Of a DNA stretch of 64,000 bases, positions 1 to 10,139 are shown one piece after another. Numbering within the stretch: position 1 is the stretch's first letter; the number at the start of each line of letters is the position of its first letter. Under the pieces are notes generated by a model. That model saw only the letters and a list, made by a program, of their open reading frames with translations. It was not told the origin of the DNA and did not search any database. The stretch is from Aneurinibacillus sp. Ricciae_BoGa-3 (GTDB lineage: Bacteria; Bacillota; Bacilli; Aneurinibacillales; Aneurinibacillaceae). The DNA is taken from the NCBI RefSeq assembly GCF_028421645.1, contig NZ_CP116887.1:3412001-3476000 (forward strand), given 5' to 3'. The translations under genes and the position numbers were made by a program.

Positions 1-1182
1 ATCCAGCTTCCCAAGATGGCGGTCCAGCTTTAAACCATTCGCCCGGACAATCGCTTCCACAGCCCGCTTTAACCGGTGTTGCTGGGTGCCGACCTGCTCA
101 CGGTAGCGGGCAGCCTGCCGTACCGGGGTATGCTGCAGAAGTTTTTGATGGGCGCTCTGATATCGGTTTCTCTTCTGGATGGCATACTGGGATGCTGCTC
201 TGCCCAGCCGCTCAACCAGTTTATCGAGCTGCTGTTCATACTGGATAAGCTGCCGCTCTGGCTGACGGAAAACATAAGATCGCTGAAGCCGGTTTAGCTT
301 CTCCCTTAACTGTCGGGTTTGGTAAGAAAGTCCAGTCCTCAACCGGCCTGATAACATGTCAAGCCGCTCGCGCAACTCCAGAATATGGGGAACAGCCAGT
401 TCGGCTGCCGCCGTGGGGGTGGCCGCCCGGACATCCGCAACGAAATCAGAAATGGTAAAGTCGGTTTCATGCCCAACCGCGGAAATGACAGGGATGTGTG
501 AGCTGAAAATAGTGCGAGCCACAATCTCCTCATTAAACGCCCAGAGTTCCTCAATGGATCCGCCGCCCCGGCCTATAATGAGCACATCCGCTTCTCCCCG
601 TTCATTCATAACAGAGATAGCCTGGCTGACAGACCGTGCTGCATTCTCACCCTGTACAAGCACCGGGTAAAGCAGAATGCGGCTGATGGGATATCGGCGG
701 CGCAGGGTTGTGATAATATCACGGATCGCAGCGCCTGTTGGCGAAGTGATAACACCAATAGTCGCCGGATAAGCGGGGATTGGTTTTTTATGTTCTGGCG
801 CAAACAATCCCTCCGCTTCAAGGCGCTGTTTTAACTGCTCAAACGCAAGGTAAAGGCTTCCGATCCCGTCAGGCTGCATTTCTTTCGCATAAAACTGGTA
901 CTGTCCATCCCGCTCGAAAACAGTGATTGAACCGCGCATTAGCACCCGGGTGCCATTCTTGGGTATAAACTTAAGATAGCGATTGTGTCCGGCGAACATG
1001 ACGCCGCGCATCTTGCTTTCTTCGTCTTTAACTGTAAAATACATATGGCCGCGGGTGTGGTGCGTAAAGTTAGATATCTCCCCACGGATCCATACATCCT
1101 GAAGCACATCGTCAAAATCAAATTGGTCTTTAATATATCGCGTTATTTCTTTGATAGAATAAATGCGCCGGGTGTCGTTCAT
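1..1182 (-). CDS. xseA: Exodeoxyribonuclease VII large subunit, 3' end cut by window edge
   Basis: This is the catalytic subunit of ExoVII, which degrades single-stranded DNA in the cytoplasm together with small XseB subunits. Translation from ATG at 1182 stays open for 394 codons to base 1, so roughly the last 50-60 residues of a usual 450-residue protein lie outside the window. The N-terminal OB-fold shows WIRGEISNF (residues 31-39) and the catalytic part shows GRGGGS (204-209), both family hallmarks. A GGAAGGG ribosome site precedes the start. It follows folD by 37 bases in the same direction, as in many Bacillales, where xseB and ispA come next. Confidence 0.96.
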   Translation of the reverse strand, partial: MNDTRRIYSIKEITRYIKDQFDFDDVLQDVWIRGEISNFTHHTRGHMYFTVKDEESKMRGVMFAGHNRYLKFIPKNGTRVLMRGSITVFERDGQYQFYAKEMQPDGIGSLYLAFEQLKQRLEAEGLFAPEHKKPIPAYPATIGVITSPTGAAIRDIITTLRRRYPISRILLYPVLVQGENAARSVSQAISVMNERGEADVLIIGRGGGSIEELWAFNEEIVARTIFSSHIPVISAVGHETDFTISDFVADVRAATPTAAAELAVPHILELRERLDMLSGRLRTGLSYQTRQLREKLNRLQRSYVFRQPERQLIQYEQQLDKLVERLGRAASQYAIQKRNRYQSAHQKLLQHTPVRQAARYREQVGTQQHRLKRAVEAIVRANGLKLDRHLGKLD

Positions 1183-1219
1183 AGTATGTATCCCTTCCGC
1201 AATACAACCGTGCAGGTTA

Positions 1220-2077
1220 TTAGATTATTCCGTTTAATTTTTTAGCGGCGTCCACTGTGTTCTTGAGCAGCATCGTAATTGTCATCGGGCCCACACCGCC
1301 CGGAACCGGGGTGATATAGCCCGCGATATCTTTTGCCGACTCAAAATCCACATCCCCAACAAGCTTACCTGTTTCAAGGCGGTTTACACCTACATCAATC
1401 ACGATGGCACCAGGTTTAATATCGGAGCCCTTAATCATTTGCGGCCGCCCTACAGCGGCCACAACAATGTCCGCTTCTCTAACAAGTGCGCTGAGATCTT
1501 CAGTCCGGGAATGTGCGATGGTAACCGTTGCATTCTCGCGCAGCAGCAGCATCGAAACCGGCTTTCCCACAATATTGCTTCGGCCAACGACAAGAGCCTG
1601 CTTGCCTGAGATCGCCTGGCCGGAACGTTTGATTAGCTCGATAATACCATGGGGCGTGCAGGGTAGGTAACAATCATCGCCAACTACCATATTCCCTACA
1701 TTGATCGGATGAAAACCGTCGACATCTTTATCCGGCCGAATTCTGTTAATGACCGCCTTCTCATCAATATGGGCGGGTAGCGGCAGTTGGACGAGAATAC
1801 CGTGAACCGCGGGGTCGGCATTTAAGCGATCAAGTTCCGCCAGCAGCTGCTCCTGTGTAATGGAATCATTCCTTCGGACAATTTCCGAAGCGATTCCCAC
1901 CTCACCACAGGCTTTCTCTTTGCCGCGTACGTAAGACTCAGATGCAGGGTCTTCCCCAACCAATATAACCGTCAAACCCGGTATAACCCCGTGCGACCTG
2001 AGAACATCCACTTGTTCCTTGATACTTTTCCGAATATCTGCAGCCACTTCCTTGCCGCTAATAATATGCGCTGCCAT
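1220..2077 (-). CDS. folD: Bifunctional methylenetetrahydrofolate dehydrogenase/cyclohydrolase
   Basis: FolD interconverts 5,10-methylene-, methenyl- and 10-formyl-tetrahydrofolate with NADP in the cytoplasm. The 285-residue protein shows [13 protein letters not shown] with the catalytic Lys, [18 protein letters not shown], the dinucleotide-binding [10 protein letters not shown] and [10 protein letters not shown]. The reading frame is open upstream to 2140, but the start at 2077 is chosen because a CCAGGGGGAG ribosome site lies just before it and the family begins near this Met. It sits between the TsaD-like gene and xseA in one transcriptional direction. Confidence 0.96.
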   Translation of the reverse strand: MAAHIISGKEVAADIRKSIKEQVDVLRSHGVIPGLTVILVGEDPASESYVRGKEKACGEVGIASEIVRRNDSITQEQLLAELDRLNADPAVHGILVQLPLPAHIDEKAVINRIRPDKDVDGFHPINVGNMVVGDDCYLPCTPHGIIELIKRSGQAISGKQALVVGRSNIVGKPVSMLLLRENATVTIAHSRTEDLSALVREADIVVAAVGRPQMIKGSDIKPGAIVIDVGVNRLETGKLVGDVDFESAKDIAGYITPVPGGVGPMTITMLLKNTVDAAKKLNGII

Positions 2078-2143
2078 AACAAACTCCCCCTGGCCGATGT
2101 GTTTTATCTTAAGTTTAATCAACGAACATAAAGAACGCAAAGG

Positions 2144-3127
2144 TTAGATAATGTTCGTCTTTTTTCTGCGTTTATACTGGATAAGCCCCAACCGGGCCGT
2201 GCCGAAAGCGTTATCCCCTGCGTAGGCAGGATCTGCAAAATGCAGCCGGGCCTTAACAGCGGGGTGTTCGAGCCGTTTTACAAGCCGTGAGCGAATATAG
2301 GCATTAGCCGATACTCCGCCCACAATTAAAATATCACGCGCGAACCCATTCTCCACCACCCGCCGCAAAACTTTTTCCAGCGTGTTCGCAATGCATTTCT
2401 CCGCTGCCCGAGCAATCGCTGGCCGCGGTATCTCAGAATTGTTTACGGCTTTGAGGAGAGCTGTTTCAGGACCGGAGAAGCTGAACGTGTAGCCATTGAC
2501 CGACGAAGGAACCGCAAATTCTTCAGTTGTCGCCTCTTGAGACTCGTTGGCCAGTTTCTCCAGATAAGGGCCGGCAGGAAACGGCAGGCCGAGGGCCACA
2601 CCCACCCGGTCGATAAGCTGACCGGCATGCAAATCATCCGTTCCGCCTATTAACGCAATCTGGTACCCGCTTTGCGTCCTTGTACAATCCAATAGCTCAC
2701 TTGTACCGCCGGATAGGTGAACCGCAAGAAAATGGTCAGCCGCAAGAGGCTTGTTCATTGTATATTCACCAGCGGCAATGTGCCCCTCCTGGTGAGTGGT
2801 GTAATACACGGGAACCTGATGAAAATGGGCGATCATCTCGGCTGCTGCCTGGCCAGCAAGAAACACAGGCATATAACTGCCCTCCACCGGGCGAGGCGCA
2901 CGGCTCACGGCTACAGCCACCAGGTTTTTATCGTCCATCGCCATTTCTTTTGCGAGAAGTGGAAGCCGCTTTATATGCTGAAAAAGAGCTACGGATTGCT
3001 GCAGCCCTTTCTCTCCTTCTTCTACAGTTAACAGTTGTTTCTGCTCGCCTATTATTTCGCCCTCCATCGTGACTAGACACAGAGAAGTGCGATAATTGCT
3101 CGTATCGATACCAAGAAGCACGTCCAT
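2144..3127 (-). CDS. TsaD/Kae1-like paralogue (peptidase M22 family)
   Basis: This 327-residue protein has the actin-like ATPase fold of TsaD, the enzyme that makes threonylcarbamoyl-adenosine in tRNA. Family motifs are seen in order: GIDTSNYRTS at the N terminus, the metal-binding THQEGH (TsaD uses HMEAH), LSGGTSEL, the glycine-rich GLPFPAGP, FSFSGPETA and VGGVSANAYIRSRL near the C terminus. The sequence is diverged from true TsaD, so it is more likely a second Firmicutes paralogue than the tRNA enzyme itself; its substrate is unknown. Its ATG overlaps the nusB stop by one base, suggesting translational coupling. Confidence 0.85.
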   Translation of the reverse strand: MDVLLGIDTSNYRTSLCLVTMEGEIIGEQKQLLTVEEGEKGLQQSVALFQHIKRLPLLAKEMAMDDKNLVAVAVSRAPRPVEGSYMPVFLAGQAAAEMIAHFHQVPVYYTTHQEGHIAAGEYTMNKPLAADHFLAVHLSGGTSELLDCTRTQSGYQIALIGGTDDLHAGQLIDRVGVALGLPFPAGPYLEKLANESQEATTEEFAVPSSVNGYTFSFSGPETALLKAVNNSEIPRPAIARAAEKCIANTLEKVLRRVVENGFARDILIVGGVSANAYIRSRLVKRLEHPAVKARLHFADPAYAGDNAFGTARLGLIQYKRRKKTNII

Positions 3128-3552
3128 TATTTCTGGCTTCCCTTTTCGACTTCCTTCGCCATACTTGCGAGAACACCGTTGATAAACTTAGGCGATTCGT
3201 CTGTTCCGAACAGCTTTCCCAGTTCAACGGCTTCATTAAGCGTAACGCTTATTGGAATGTCGTTCTCATAAAGCATCTCGTAGCCGGCAAGCCGGAGGAT
3301 TGCACGGTCAACATTTGCGATGCGCGCCATCGTCCATCCGCGCAGGAATTTGCTGATCTGGGCATCGATTTCACCCTGATGAGCGGCTGTTCCTTCAACT
3401 AATGTCCGCAGGAAAGAGGAATCTCGTTCCCCATCTTGCACTTCTTCATCATTTTCCATTAAATACGCAATAGCCTCCTCAATGTTGGCCTGCGTCATAT
3501 CGATTTGAAATAATAGCTGTACCGCTTTCTTGCGGGACTCGTGTCGATTCAT
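3127..3552 (-). CDS. nusB: Transcription antitermination factor NusB
   Basis: NusB binds boxA RNA with S10 (NusE) and supports rRNA antitermination. The 141-residue all-helical protein begins MNRHESRKKAVQLLFQ and ends with NEAVELGKLFGTD and PKFINGVLA, both typical of NusB. It lies downstream of the Asp23/AmaP module and its stop overlaps the start of the TsaD-like gene (TAATG), so the two are probably co-transcribed. Confidence 0.96.
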   Translation of the reverse strand: MNRHESRKKAVQLLFQIDMTQANIEEAIAYLMENDEEVQDGERDSSFLRTLVEGTAAHQGEIDAQISKFLRGWTMARIANVDRAILRLAGYEMLYENDIPISVTLNEAVELGKLFGTDESPKFINGVLASMAKEVEKGSQK

Positions 3553-3670
3553 ACTTACCCACCTTTAAAAAATTTCCGTTTCTACCTTATAATAAGGAAT
3601 TGCCGGACCAAACACAACCGATATAAAAACGCCAAACCCTGTTCAAAGGACTTGACGCTCTCTTTATCCG

Positions 3671-3889
3671 CTACCGCTTTGTAAACTTGCCAGGTAAAAT
3701 CCTGTCCAGAACTTCACTTAAATCTTCCTGTTTGTCAAACTTGCTTCCGATGTAGAAACCTGTTGCAACAAACACCATAAAAATAATGGTTTTAAAAAAG
3801 CCAACCAGCAGGAACAGCAGCCCAAAAATAAATCCTGCCGCAACTCCTAACGATTTTCCCCGGTTTTCAAGAATGAACTGTAAGAACAT
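3671..3889 (-). CDS. Small membrane protein, DUF2273
   Basis: This 72-residue protein has two hydrophobic segments (about residues 12-30 and 33-48) and a charged C-terminal tail, the DUF2273 pattern. Genes of this family regularly accompany asp23 and amaP and are thought to be part of the membrane-anchored Asp23 complex. It starts 10 bases after the end of amaP, with AGAGGTGG as ribosome site. Its molecular role is not established. Confidence 0.88.
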   Translation of the reverse strand: MFLQFILENRGKSLGVAAGFIFGLLFLLVGFFKTIIFMVFVATGFYIGSKFDKQEDLSEVLDRILPGKFTKR

Positions 3890-3898
3890 GGGCCACCT

Positions 3899-4468
3899 CT
3901 ATTCTACGCGCCGTACTCGCCCGCCGGCTGAAGACGCAACATCTGTCACGACAACCGTAACCTCGGCAATTTCAACGCCAGCAACGTTCTCCAAGTGTTC
4001 TTTAATCTTTTGCTGCACCTGTTCGACCAGAGCCGGAATGGGAGCTTCTCCATCAACGAGTGTTCGTACGCGAATAAATGTCCCGCTTTCTTCAGGGCTT
4101 ACTTTGACTTTTAATTCCTTCACCCCGCGCACCCTTCGCGCCGCATGTACAGCCAGGCTTTCCAGCGTCTCCACCGTTATCCGGACATCACCATGTTCGG
4201 TGGGTTTGCGCACGGACAACCCGGCACCTTCCGGGCGGCTCCCCCTTCCGCGCAGGCTTGTGAACAAAAATTTCAGGCTAATAATAAGAAAAATGATGGC
4301 AGCAATAAGGTAAGTCAGACTTATCTGGGATGAGGAGTACATGCCATCAATGCTGGATATAACCAACTGGTACGGTACAAGGTTTAGGCTGGCCGCCATT
4401 ACGAGTAGGGAGACCACAACCAGTGCAAGGCTATATAGGGTTAAAATAAAACGATCAAATAAATTCAC
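3899..4468 (-). CDS. amaP: Alkaline shock response membrane anchor protein AmaP
   Basis: AmaP tethers Asp23 to the cytoplasmic membrane. The 189-residue protein has two N-terminal membrane helices (about residues 8-30 and 48-70), followed by a soluble domain of the same Asp23 fold as its partner (VRITVETLESLAVHAARRV and later HLENVAGVEIAEVTVVV). Gene order asp23-amaP-DUF2273 is intact here, which supports the assignment. Confidence 0.9.
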   Translation of the reverse strand: MNLFDRFILTLYSLALVVVSLLVMAASLNLVPYQLVISSIDGMYSSSQISLTYLIAAIIFLIISLKFLFTSLRGRGSRPEGAGLSVRKPTEHGDVRITVETLESLAVHAARRVRGVKELKVKVSPEESGTFIRVRTLVDGEAPIPALVEQVQQKIKEHLENVAGVEIAEVTVVVTDVASSAGGRVRRVE

Positions 4469-4509
4469 GAATGTCCTCCTTTACGAAGCAAGACCCCATA
4501 TGGGGCCTT

Positions 4510-4920
4510 CTAACGAACGCGGTGAACTTCTTCTTCTATTACTGCAGCTTTCTTTTCCTGTTTCAGCTGTACGTCCACAATATGTACATTTACCTGGCTT
4601 ACGACCAGACCGGTCATCGTTTCGATCGAATTACTAGCGTTCTCCTGAACCTTATGTGCGACATCAGGAATCGGGTATCCGTATTCCACAATAATATACA
4701 GATCAACGGTAGCTTCTTTCTCAGTGACGGTAACCCTGACACCTCTGCCGCTCGATTTCCTTCCTAGCCGGTCGACTATATCACCAACCAGCCCGCTGCT
4801 TAAATCTGTAACACCAGGTATCTCCGAGGCGGCCATATAGGCGATGACCTCAATGACTTCTGGCGCAATCTCAATTTTGCCTAAACTGCCCTGCAAAGAT
4901 TTATCGACATTTACTTCCAA
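4510..4920 (-). CDS. Asp23/Gls24 family envelope stress response protein
   Basis: This is an abundant cytoplasmic protein that accumulates at the membrane through AmaP and is linked to cell-envelope stress. The 136-residue sequence shows IAPEVIEVIAYMAASEIPGV, VTVTEKEATVDLYIIVEYG and VQVNVHIVDV-like segments typical of Asp23 (YqhY in B. subtilis). In Bacillales yqhY follows accBC, exactly as here, and the family has been tied to control of acetyl-CoA carboxylase. The start has a good AGGAGG-type ribosome site. Confidence 0.93.
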   Translation of the reverse strand: MEVNVDKSLQGSLGKIEIAPEVIEVIAYMAASEIPGVTDLSSGLVGDIVDRLGRKSSGRGVRVTVTEKEATVDLYIIVEYGYPIPDVAHKVQENASNSIETMTGLVVSQVNVHIVDVQLKQEKKAAVIEEEVHRVR

Positions 4921-5015
4921 AAAAACAACACCTCCTCTGAAGCATACTTTATATGCCTATTATAGCAATGGTTGTACTATAAGACAATTTTCTGCCCAAA
5001 GAAGGTGTTATTATT

Positions 5016-6374
5016 TTACTCCGGAATCATAATTGTATACGTCTCCAGGAATTTCGTATTAAAGTTGCCTTCTACGAATTTCTCATGTTGAAGAAGCTGC
5101 AGATGGAAGGGTATCGTGGTATGAATGCCCTCTCCATCAATAATGAACTCAGCTAAAGCCCGCTTCATACGGTCTAAAGCATCAGCTCGATCCTTACCCC
5201 AGACAATGAGCTTCGCGATCATCGAATCATAGAACGGGGATATTTGATAGCCCTGGTAGGCGCCGCTGTCCACCCGCACCCCAAATCCGCCTGGGGGAAG
5301 ATAGAAGTTGATGCGTCCGGGAGCCGGGATAAAGTTTTTTGCAGGATTCTCTGCGTTAATCCGGCACTCTATGGCCCAGCCGTTAATCTTGACGTCCTCC
5401 TGTGTAAAAGACAGCGGGAATCCGGCTGCAACTAGTATCTGCTCTTTGACCAGGTCAATGCCTGTAATCATTTCCGTTACGGTATGCTCTACCTGAATGC
5501 GGGTATTCATCTCCATGAAATAGAACTTACCCGTTACATCCAGCAGGAACTCAATCGTTCCAGCGCCTGAGTAATTGACAGCTTTAGCTGCAGCTACAGC
5601 CGCTTCACCCATCTGGCGGCGTGTTTCCGGATCCAGTGCAGGTGAAGGGGCTTCTTCCACAAGCTTCTGGTGGCGCCGCTGAATCGAGCAGTCGCGCTCT
5701 CCGAGATAGACAACATTGCCATGGTTGTCCGCAATAATTTGAATCTCGATATGGCGGGTGTCCTCCAGGTACTTCTCAAGATAAACACCGGGATTGCCAA
5801 AGGCGCTCTCTGCTTCCTTCTGGGCCTGACGGACAGAACTAATGAGCTCTTCTTTTGTACGGGCTACCCGCATCCCTTTCCCGCCACCGCCGGCGGTTGC
5901 TTTAATGATAACCGGGAACCCGGCTTCTTCGCCAATTCGCACGGCTTCTTCTACATCTTCAATCAATCCATCGGTTCCAGGAACAATGGGCACGCCTGCC
6001 GTTTTCATCGTCTCACGCGCTTCATTCTTATCGCCCATACGGTTCATTGCATCAGGCGAAGGCCCGATAAACGTAATATTGCATGCCGCACATATTTCCG
6101 CAAAATCAGCATTTTCAGCTAAAAAACCATATCCGGGGTGAATCGCATCAACCCCTGTGGATGTTGCCACGCTCATTAGGTTTGTGATATTTAAATAGCT
6201 GTCCTTTGATGGAGTCGGTCCGATACAGTAGGCCTCATCGGCAAGGCGCACATGAAGCGCTTCTTTATCGGCAGTTGAATAAACGGCTACCGTTTTGATT
6301 CCAAGCTCATGGCAGGCCCGGATGACCCGGACAGCAATTTCTCCTCTATTGGCAATCAATACTTTTTTGAACAT
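5016..6374 (-). CDS. accC: Acetyl-CoA carboxylase, biotin carboxylase subunit
   Basis: AccC carboxylates the biotin on AccB with ATP and bicarbonate, the first half of malonyl-CoA synthesis. The 452-residue protein is of normal length and has [16 protein letters not shown] at the N terminus, the ATP-grasp glycine loop GGGGKGMR (about residues 163-170), [13 protein letters not shown] and the catalytic [13 protein letters not shown]. It follows accB by 10 bases in one operon. Confidence 0.97.
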   Translation of the reverse strand: MFKKVLIANRGEIAVRVIRACHELGIKTVAVYSTADKEALHVRLADEAYCIGPTPSKDSYLNITNLMSVATSTGVDAIHPGYGFLAENADFAEICAACNITFIGPSPDAMNRMGDKNEARETMKTAGVPIVPGTDGLIEDVEEAVRIGEEAGFPVIIKATAGGGGKGMRVARTKEELISSVRQAQKEAESAFGNPGVYLEKYLEDTRHIEIQIIADNHGNVVYLGERDCSIQRRHQKLVEEAPSPALDPETRRQMGEAAVAAAKAVNYSGAGTIEFLLDVTGKFYFMEMNTRIQVEHTVTEMITGIDLVKEQILVAAGFPLSFTQEDVKINGWAIECRINAENPAKNFIPAPGRINFYLPPGGFGVRVDSGAYQGYQISPFYDSMIAKLIVWGKDRADALDRMKRALAEFIIDGEGIHTTIPFHLQLLQHEKFVEGNFNTKFLETYTIMIPE

Positions 6375-6384
6375 GACAGCCTCC

Positions 6385-6915
6385 TCAGTCAGCCTTCACA
6401 AGGAAGAGTGGTTGTCCATATTCAACAAGCTGTCCATCCTGTACCAGCATTTTCACGATTTCACCGGAAACCTCGGCTTCGATTTCATTGAATAGCTTCA
6501 TCGCTTCCACAATACACACGATTGTATTGTTCTTTACTTTGTCGCCGACCGACACATATTGGGCGGCACCCGGTTCAGGAGCGCTATAAAATGTACCGAC
6601 CATCGGAGACGTAATTTTGTGAAGGTTCGCTTCGTCGGCGTCAGCTGCCGGTGCAGGGGCTGGAGCAGCCGGTGCAACCTGTGGTGCTGGTGCTGGTGCT
6701 GGTGCTGGGGCAGCTGGTGCAACCTGTAGTGCGGGCGCCTGCACTTGTGTTACAGGAGCTTCCTGGAGTTCTTGTGCTGGAACTGCGGTATAAACCGTGC
6801 CAGCAGATCCCTTCTTAATGCACAATTTCGTACCTTCATCCTCGACCTTAAATTCGTTGATACTGGACTGGTCGATTAGTTTAATGATTTCTCGGATTTC
6901 ATGAATTTTCAACAT
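6385..6915 (-). CDS. accB: Acetyl-CoA carboxylase, biotin carboxyl carrier protein
   Basis: AccB carries the biotin that shuttles CO2 between AccC and the carboxyltransferase. The 176-residue protein has an N-terminal helix pair ([15 protein letters not shown]), a flexible Ala/Pro linker (about residues 60-95, built of repeated AP and QVAPA units) and a C-terminal biotinyl domain with the acceptor Lys in VEAMKLFNE (residue about 139). The linker is coded by near-identical GCTGGTGCT-type repeats and may vary in length between strains. Confidence 0.97.
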   Translation of the reverse strand: MLKIHEIREIIKLIDQSSINEFKVEDEGTKLCIKKGSAGTVYTAVPAQELQEAPVTQVQAPALQVAPAAPAPAPAPAPQVAPAAPAPAPAADADEANLHKITSPMVGTFYSAPEPGAAQYVSVGDKVKNNTIVCIVEAMKLFNEIEAEVSGEIVKMLVQDGQLVEYGQPLFLVKAD

Positions 6916-7076
6916 GAATGGTCCACTCCTATCTCACAGATTCTATGTATTATATTAGGTGATAAATATCAACTTGTATTATAACATAAACTTCAATTAT
7001 TATACAGCAAATCAGACTGAATTATGGATCAATTAAGAAAGCTCTCCGCCACATTTCAGGGGGAGAGCCGTGTTTA

Positions 7077-7625
7077 TTATTTATAGCTGACAATGATGTT
7101 ATTTCCGGAAACTTTCATATGCTGTTTAACGAGTGAGATAATTTCTACGGCTTTTTCAGGTTTCAGCGACTGTGCCTGGACGATAACACGGACCATATCA
7201 TCTTTGGCAATAACAATGGCATTTTTGAAATTGCCTGCAGATTTAATGAGTTCCTCTACCTGCGTCTCGGTATCCTGAAGCGAGGCAAGTTCATCGTATT
7301 TTTTCTTTGCCTGCTCTACCGCTGTAGGCTGTGCCGTGCCGCTTTGCATGACCTCTAAATATTTGTCCATTTCCTGCCCCTGTTCATCATTGCGCTTCAT
7401 CCTGCTGCTCACGAAATAATCATCGGAGGCTGTCATAACAGGGGGCTTATTGGTGTCCTCTTTTGTTTTCACCGCGGCATCAAGTTTAATATCTGCCGGC
7501 AAAGCGCTTTGTTTGCCTTTGGATGTAAGCTGGGAATTGGGACCCTGGACAAGATAATAAGCGGACAATACCACCAGAACAGTAAGCATGGATAACAGCC
7601 AGACGGTTTGTTTTTTCAGAACCAT
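7077..7625 (-). CDS. spoIIIAH: Stage III sporulation protein AH
   Basis: SpoIIIAH sits in the mother-cell membrane and pairs with forespore SpoIIQ across the intermembrane space, forming part of the feeding-tube channel. The 182-residue protein has one N-terminal membrane helix (about residues 8-26) and a C-terminal domain of the YscJ/FliF ring-building type (KFKNAIVIAKDDMVRVIVQ region). It is the last gene of the spoIIIA operon. Confidence 0.93.
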   Translation of the reverse strand: MVLKKQTVWLLSMLTVLVVLSAYYLVQGPNSQLTSKGKQSALPADIKLDAAVKTKEDTNKPPVMTASDDYFVSSRMKRNDEQGQEMDKYLEVMQSGTAQPTAVEQAKKKYDELASLQDTETQVEELIKSAGNFKNAIVIAKDDMVRVIVQAQSLKPEKAVEIISLVKQHMKVSGNNIIVSYK

Positions 7626-7639
7626 GTTTGAAAACCTCC

Positions 7640-8251
7640 TTATTTATTCCTTGGTAGAATTGATATTTTATAAGACGGAACAGCCAGCACTTTCTGCACC
7701 GCCTCAAGCATCCATGCTTTAACCTGCAGGTTTTCGGCTCCCCGTGCTACCACGACGACCCCCCGCACTTTTGGTTTAATCGTTTTAATTACAACCGGCT
7801 GCTCGCCATTGTCGTTTTTGGCCATGACGACCTGTTCATCTGTTGATTGGTCTGTTACTTCTCTTGTGACCCCTTTATCCGCTTCTTTCGTTGTCTGTGT
7901 GCGGGTGGTTCGGTTTCGCTCCACAACCGTTTCCTCTGTGGAATCAATGTTGACCATTACGGTTACATCGCTGACTCCTGTGATATTCGATAGCACTTCT
8001 TTTAATTGTTTCTCATACATCGTCTCGTAGTCAGACATGGAGTAGGATTCTTTGGACTTCTGGCCAAATGCAGGAGCAGCGTTTTGATTCTGGGGTGGTG
8101 TGGAAGGCTTCTGTTGCGAGCTGATGAAAGAACTGGCAAGCATAATGGCTACGCCGACCCCGGCAACGATTATCATAGCCTGGAAACCGCCCAATCCTTT
8201 TCCATCCGTTTTAGCGAAAATCCGTTTAAGGTTCCATTTATCCTGCGACAT
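7640..8251 (-). CDS. spoIIIAG: Stage III sporulation protein AG
   Basis: SpoIIIAG forms a large ring in the intermembrane space of the engulfed forespore. The 203-residue protein has a membrane helix at about residues 25-44, then a ring-building domain with a beta-rich insertion (VVERNRTTRTQTTKEADKG region) and ends with KVRGVVVVARGAENLQVK, a conserved family segment. The upstream gene spoIIIAF ends one base before its start. Confidence 0.94.
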   Translation of the reverse strand: MSQDKWNLKRIFAKTDGKGLGGFQAMIIVAGVGVAIMLASSFISSQQKPSTPPQNQNAAPAFGQKSKESYSMSDYETMYEKQLKEVLSNITGVSDVTVMVNIDSTEETVVERNRTTRTQTTKEADKGVTREVTDQSTDEQVVMAKNDNGEQPVVIKTIKPKVRGVVVVARGAENLQVKAWMLEAVQKVLAVPSYKISILPRNK

Positions 8252-8252
8252 C

Positions 8253-8933
8253 TTATCCCCCCTCTCCAGCAGCCGGCATCTGCACGTGCACCGGCGCGTC
8301 CCATGCAGCGGTGAGTGAAGCTTCTATTTTTTTTGCGATAGGCGGTACGTTGCCCATTGTTTCAACCGCCGAGCCTTGCGGGTTTGTCTCGCCCGGAGGC
8401 TGGTTGACTTTTACCGGTTGCACCGGTTTTACCGGAAGTACGGTGTTCGCGCCGCTATCCGGCCCTGCAGCCAGCTTGGTGCTGTTTTTTTGATCAAGTA
8501 CGACATTAATTTCCTGGATGGCCGCCTTCGCCTTATCTGCTTCCGTATTAAGCTTCACCTGCACAGAAGCAACCGGGATGGCATACTGATCTTCCACCTG
8601 CTTCTTTACCGCTTCCTCTACTTGAGACTGGACATATCCGGCGGCCGTATCATCCTTCGACTTAATGAGTTCATCTGTCAACGCCTTGATTCTTGCGGGA
8701 TCCAGGCTGGCCGTCTGCTTATTCGCCTGAGCGGCAACAAAGGAATCAAACGTTATTTGTTTGGCCCCGAAAAACGAAAGCAGCGGTGTAAGCATAGCCA
8801 GTAGAATGCACAATCCCATCACAAGGCGGATATACTTCTGGTAGGCGTTGCTGGGCAAGAGGAGATCAATGAACGTGGCGAGCAGAACAAGCAGAATCAG
8901 GCGCTTAATCCACAGCGTTATCATCGTTATCAC
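8253..8933 (-). CDS. spoIIIAF: Stage III sporulation protein AF
   Basis: The 226-residue protein has two N-terminal membrane helices (about residues 6-27 and 36-56), followed by a soluble domain that ends with a Pro/Gly-rich segment. SpoIIIAF is a component of the mother-cell side of the SpoIIIA-SpoIIQ channel. The region from about residue 145 (GPDSGANTVLPVKPVQPVK) is low complexity and longer than in B. subtilis. Confidence 0.9.
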   Translation of the reverse strand: MITMITLWIKRLILLVLLATFIDLLLPSNAYQKYIRLVMGLCILLAMLTPLLSFFGAKQITFDSFVAAQANKQTASLDPARIKALTDELIKSKDDTAAGYVQSQVEEAVKKQVEDQYAIPVASVQVKLNTEADKAKAAIQEINVVLDQKNSTKLAAGPDSGANTVLPVKPVQPVKVNQPPGETNPQGSAVETMGNVPPIAKKIEASLTAAWDAPVHVQMPAAGEGG

Positions 8934-8946
8934 GTAATCTGCCCCC

Positions 8947-10116
8947 TCACCGCATCATCATCGATACATTTGCGGCTGAAATCATAATGGTTATGGCCAG
9001 GAAAAACATAAGGCTGACTGCCGCCAGTACTGCGAAAACAAATATCAGGTTTTTCCCGATTGTTCCGAGGCAGCTGATAATCGGACTACTGCCCAGCGGC
9101 TGCATGACAGCCGACGCGATGTTGTAGGTAAGAGCGATGGTCAAAATTTTAAGCGCAGGGAAAGCGACGATAAGCAGCAGAAGCAGCACACCCGCTGCAC
9201 CTATTGTATTTTTCACAAGCAGGGAGGCGCCTACCACCGTATCTGCCGCATCCGCAAACATACGGCCCACCACTGGAACAAAGTTGCCTACCGCGTACTT
9301 AGCAGTTCGCAGTGCGAGCCCATCCGTTACGGCGGATGTTGCACCCTCAATGGATATCACCGCCAAAAAAATCGTAAAAAAACTTCCCATTAATCCGAGA
9401 CTAATAGTACGAAGCAAACCGGCCATGCGCGTGAGCTGATATTTCACAGAGAATGTACTGACAATATTCAATACAGCCGAGAGAAACAATAGCGGAAACA
9501 CAATCGTTGAAATCAAGTTCGCACTCGTATTAATCATGAAAATGACCATCGGGTGAAAAAGCGCCGCGGACGTTATATTGCCGGTTGAGGCAAGTAGGGC
9601 CAGCACAAGCGGCATCAACGCCAGCATGAAGTTGATCATATCCGAGATGGCACCTTCCGCCAGCTGTGCAGCGATTCGAAAGCTATTAATGGCCAATATG
9701 ATGAGGACCATGTAAGATATCGCATAAGCCACAGTACTGACGGTGTTTTTTTCAAACGCCGCCTGCAGATTTTGCAGAATCATCGCAAAGACAGTTAGGA
9801 TGAGAATGGCACCCAGCAGCTTTCCGTTCGCGATCAGCTCATGGAACAAGAAATTGACAAGACCTTTGGTAACATTCGTCAAGGTGAACGAACTGCCGGA
9901 AAGCATTTCGAATACACTTTTCGACTGTCCCTCCGGCAGGTAGCCGTTATATTTCTCAAGAAGGCTGTTCCAAAACGTTTGAATTTGGGATGTATCCAGG
10001 TGCTGCAGCTGGCTGTTAACCAGTTTATCTACCGGTGTGGGTGCTGCCCTTGCCGGAAGAGCCAGACTGGCGACAATGCCTACCGCTATAATGAATACCA
10101 GCACTTTTTGCAGCAT
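8947..10116 (-). CDS. spoIIIAE: Stage III sporulation protein AE
   Basis: SpoIIIAE is the large polytopic membrane protein of the channel. The 389-residue sequence begins with a cleavable-looking signal peptide (LVFIIAVGIVASLALPARA) and then has about seven membrane helices. The conserved NFVPVVGRMFADAADTV lies near the middle. It is encoded between spoIIIAD and spoIIIAF in the normal order. Confidence 0.95.
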   Translation of the reverse strand: MLQKVLVFIIAVGIVASLALPARAAPTPVDKLVNSQLQHLDTSQIQTFWNSLLEKYNGYLPEGQSKSVFEMLSGSSFTLTNVTKGLVNFLFHELIANGKLLGAILILTVFAMILQNLQAAFEKNTVSTVAYAISYMVLIILAINSFRIAAQLAEGAISDMINFMLALMPLVLALLASTGNITSAALFHPMVIFMINTSANLISTIVFPLLFLSAVLNIVSTFSVKYQLTRMAGLLRTISLGLMGSFFTIFLAVISIEGATSAVTDGLALRTAKYAVGNFVPVVGRMFADAADTVVGASLLVKNTIGAAGVLLLLLIVAFPALKILTIALTYNIASAVMQPLGSSPIISCLGTIGKNLIFVFAVLAAVSLMFFLAITIMISAANVSMMMR

Positions 10117-10139
10117 ACAATCACGTTCCTTTGCGTGAC

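Noticed and set aside
76-297. Short open frames on both strands inside 1-1182
   Set aside because: They are shadows of xseA, whose frame is continuous from 1182 to the window edge.
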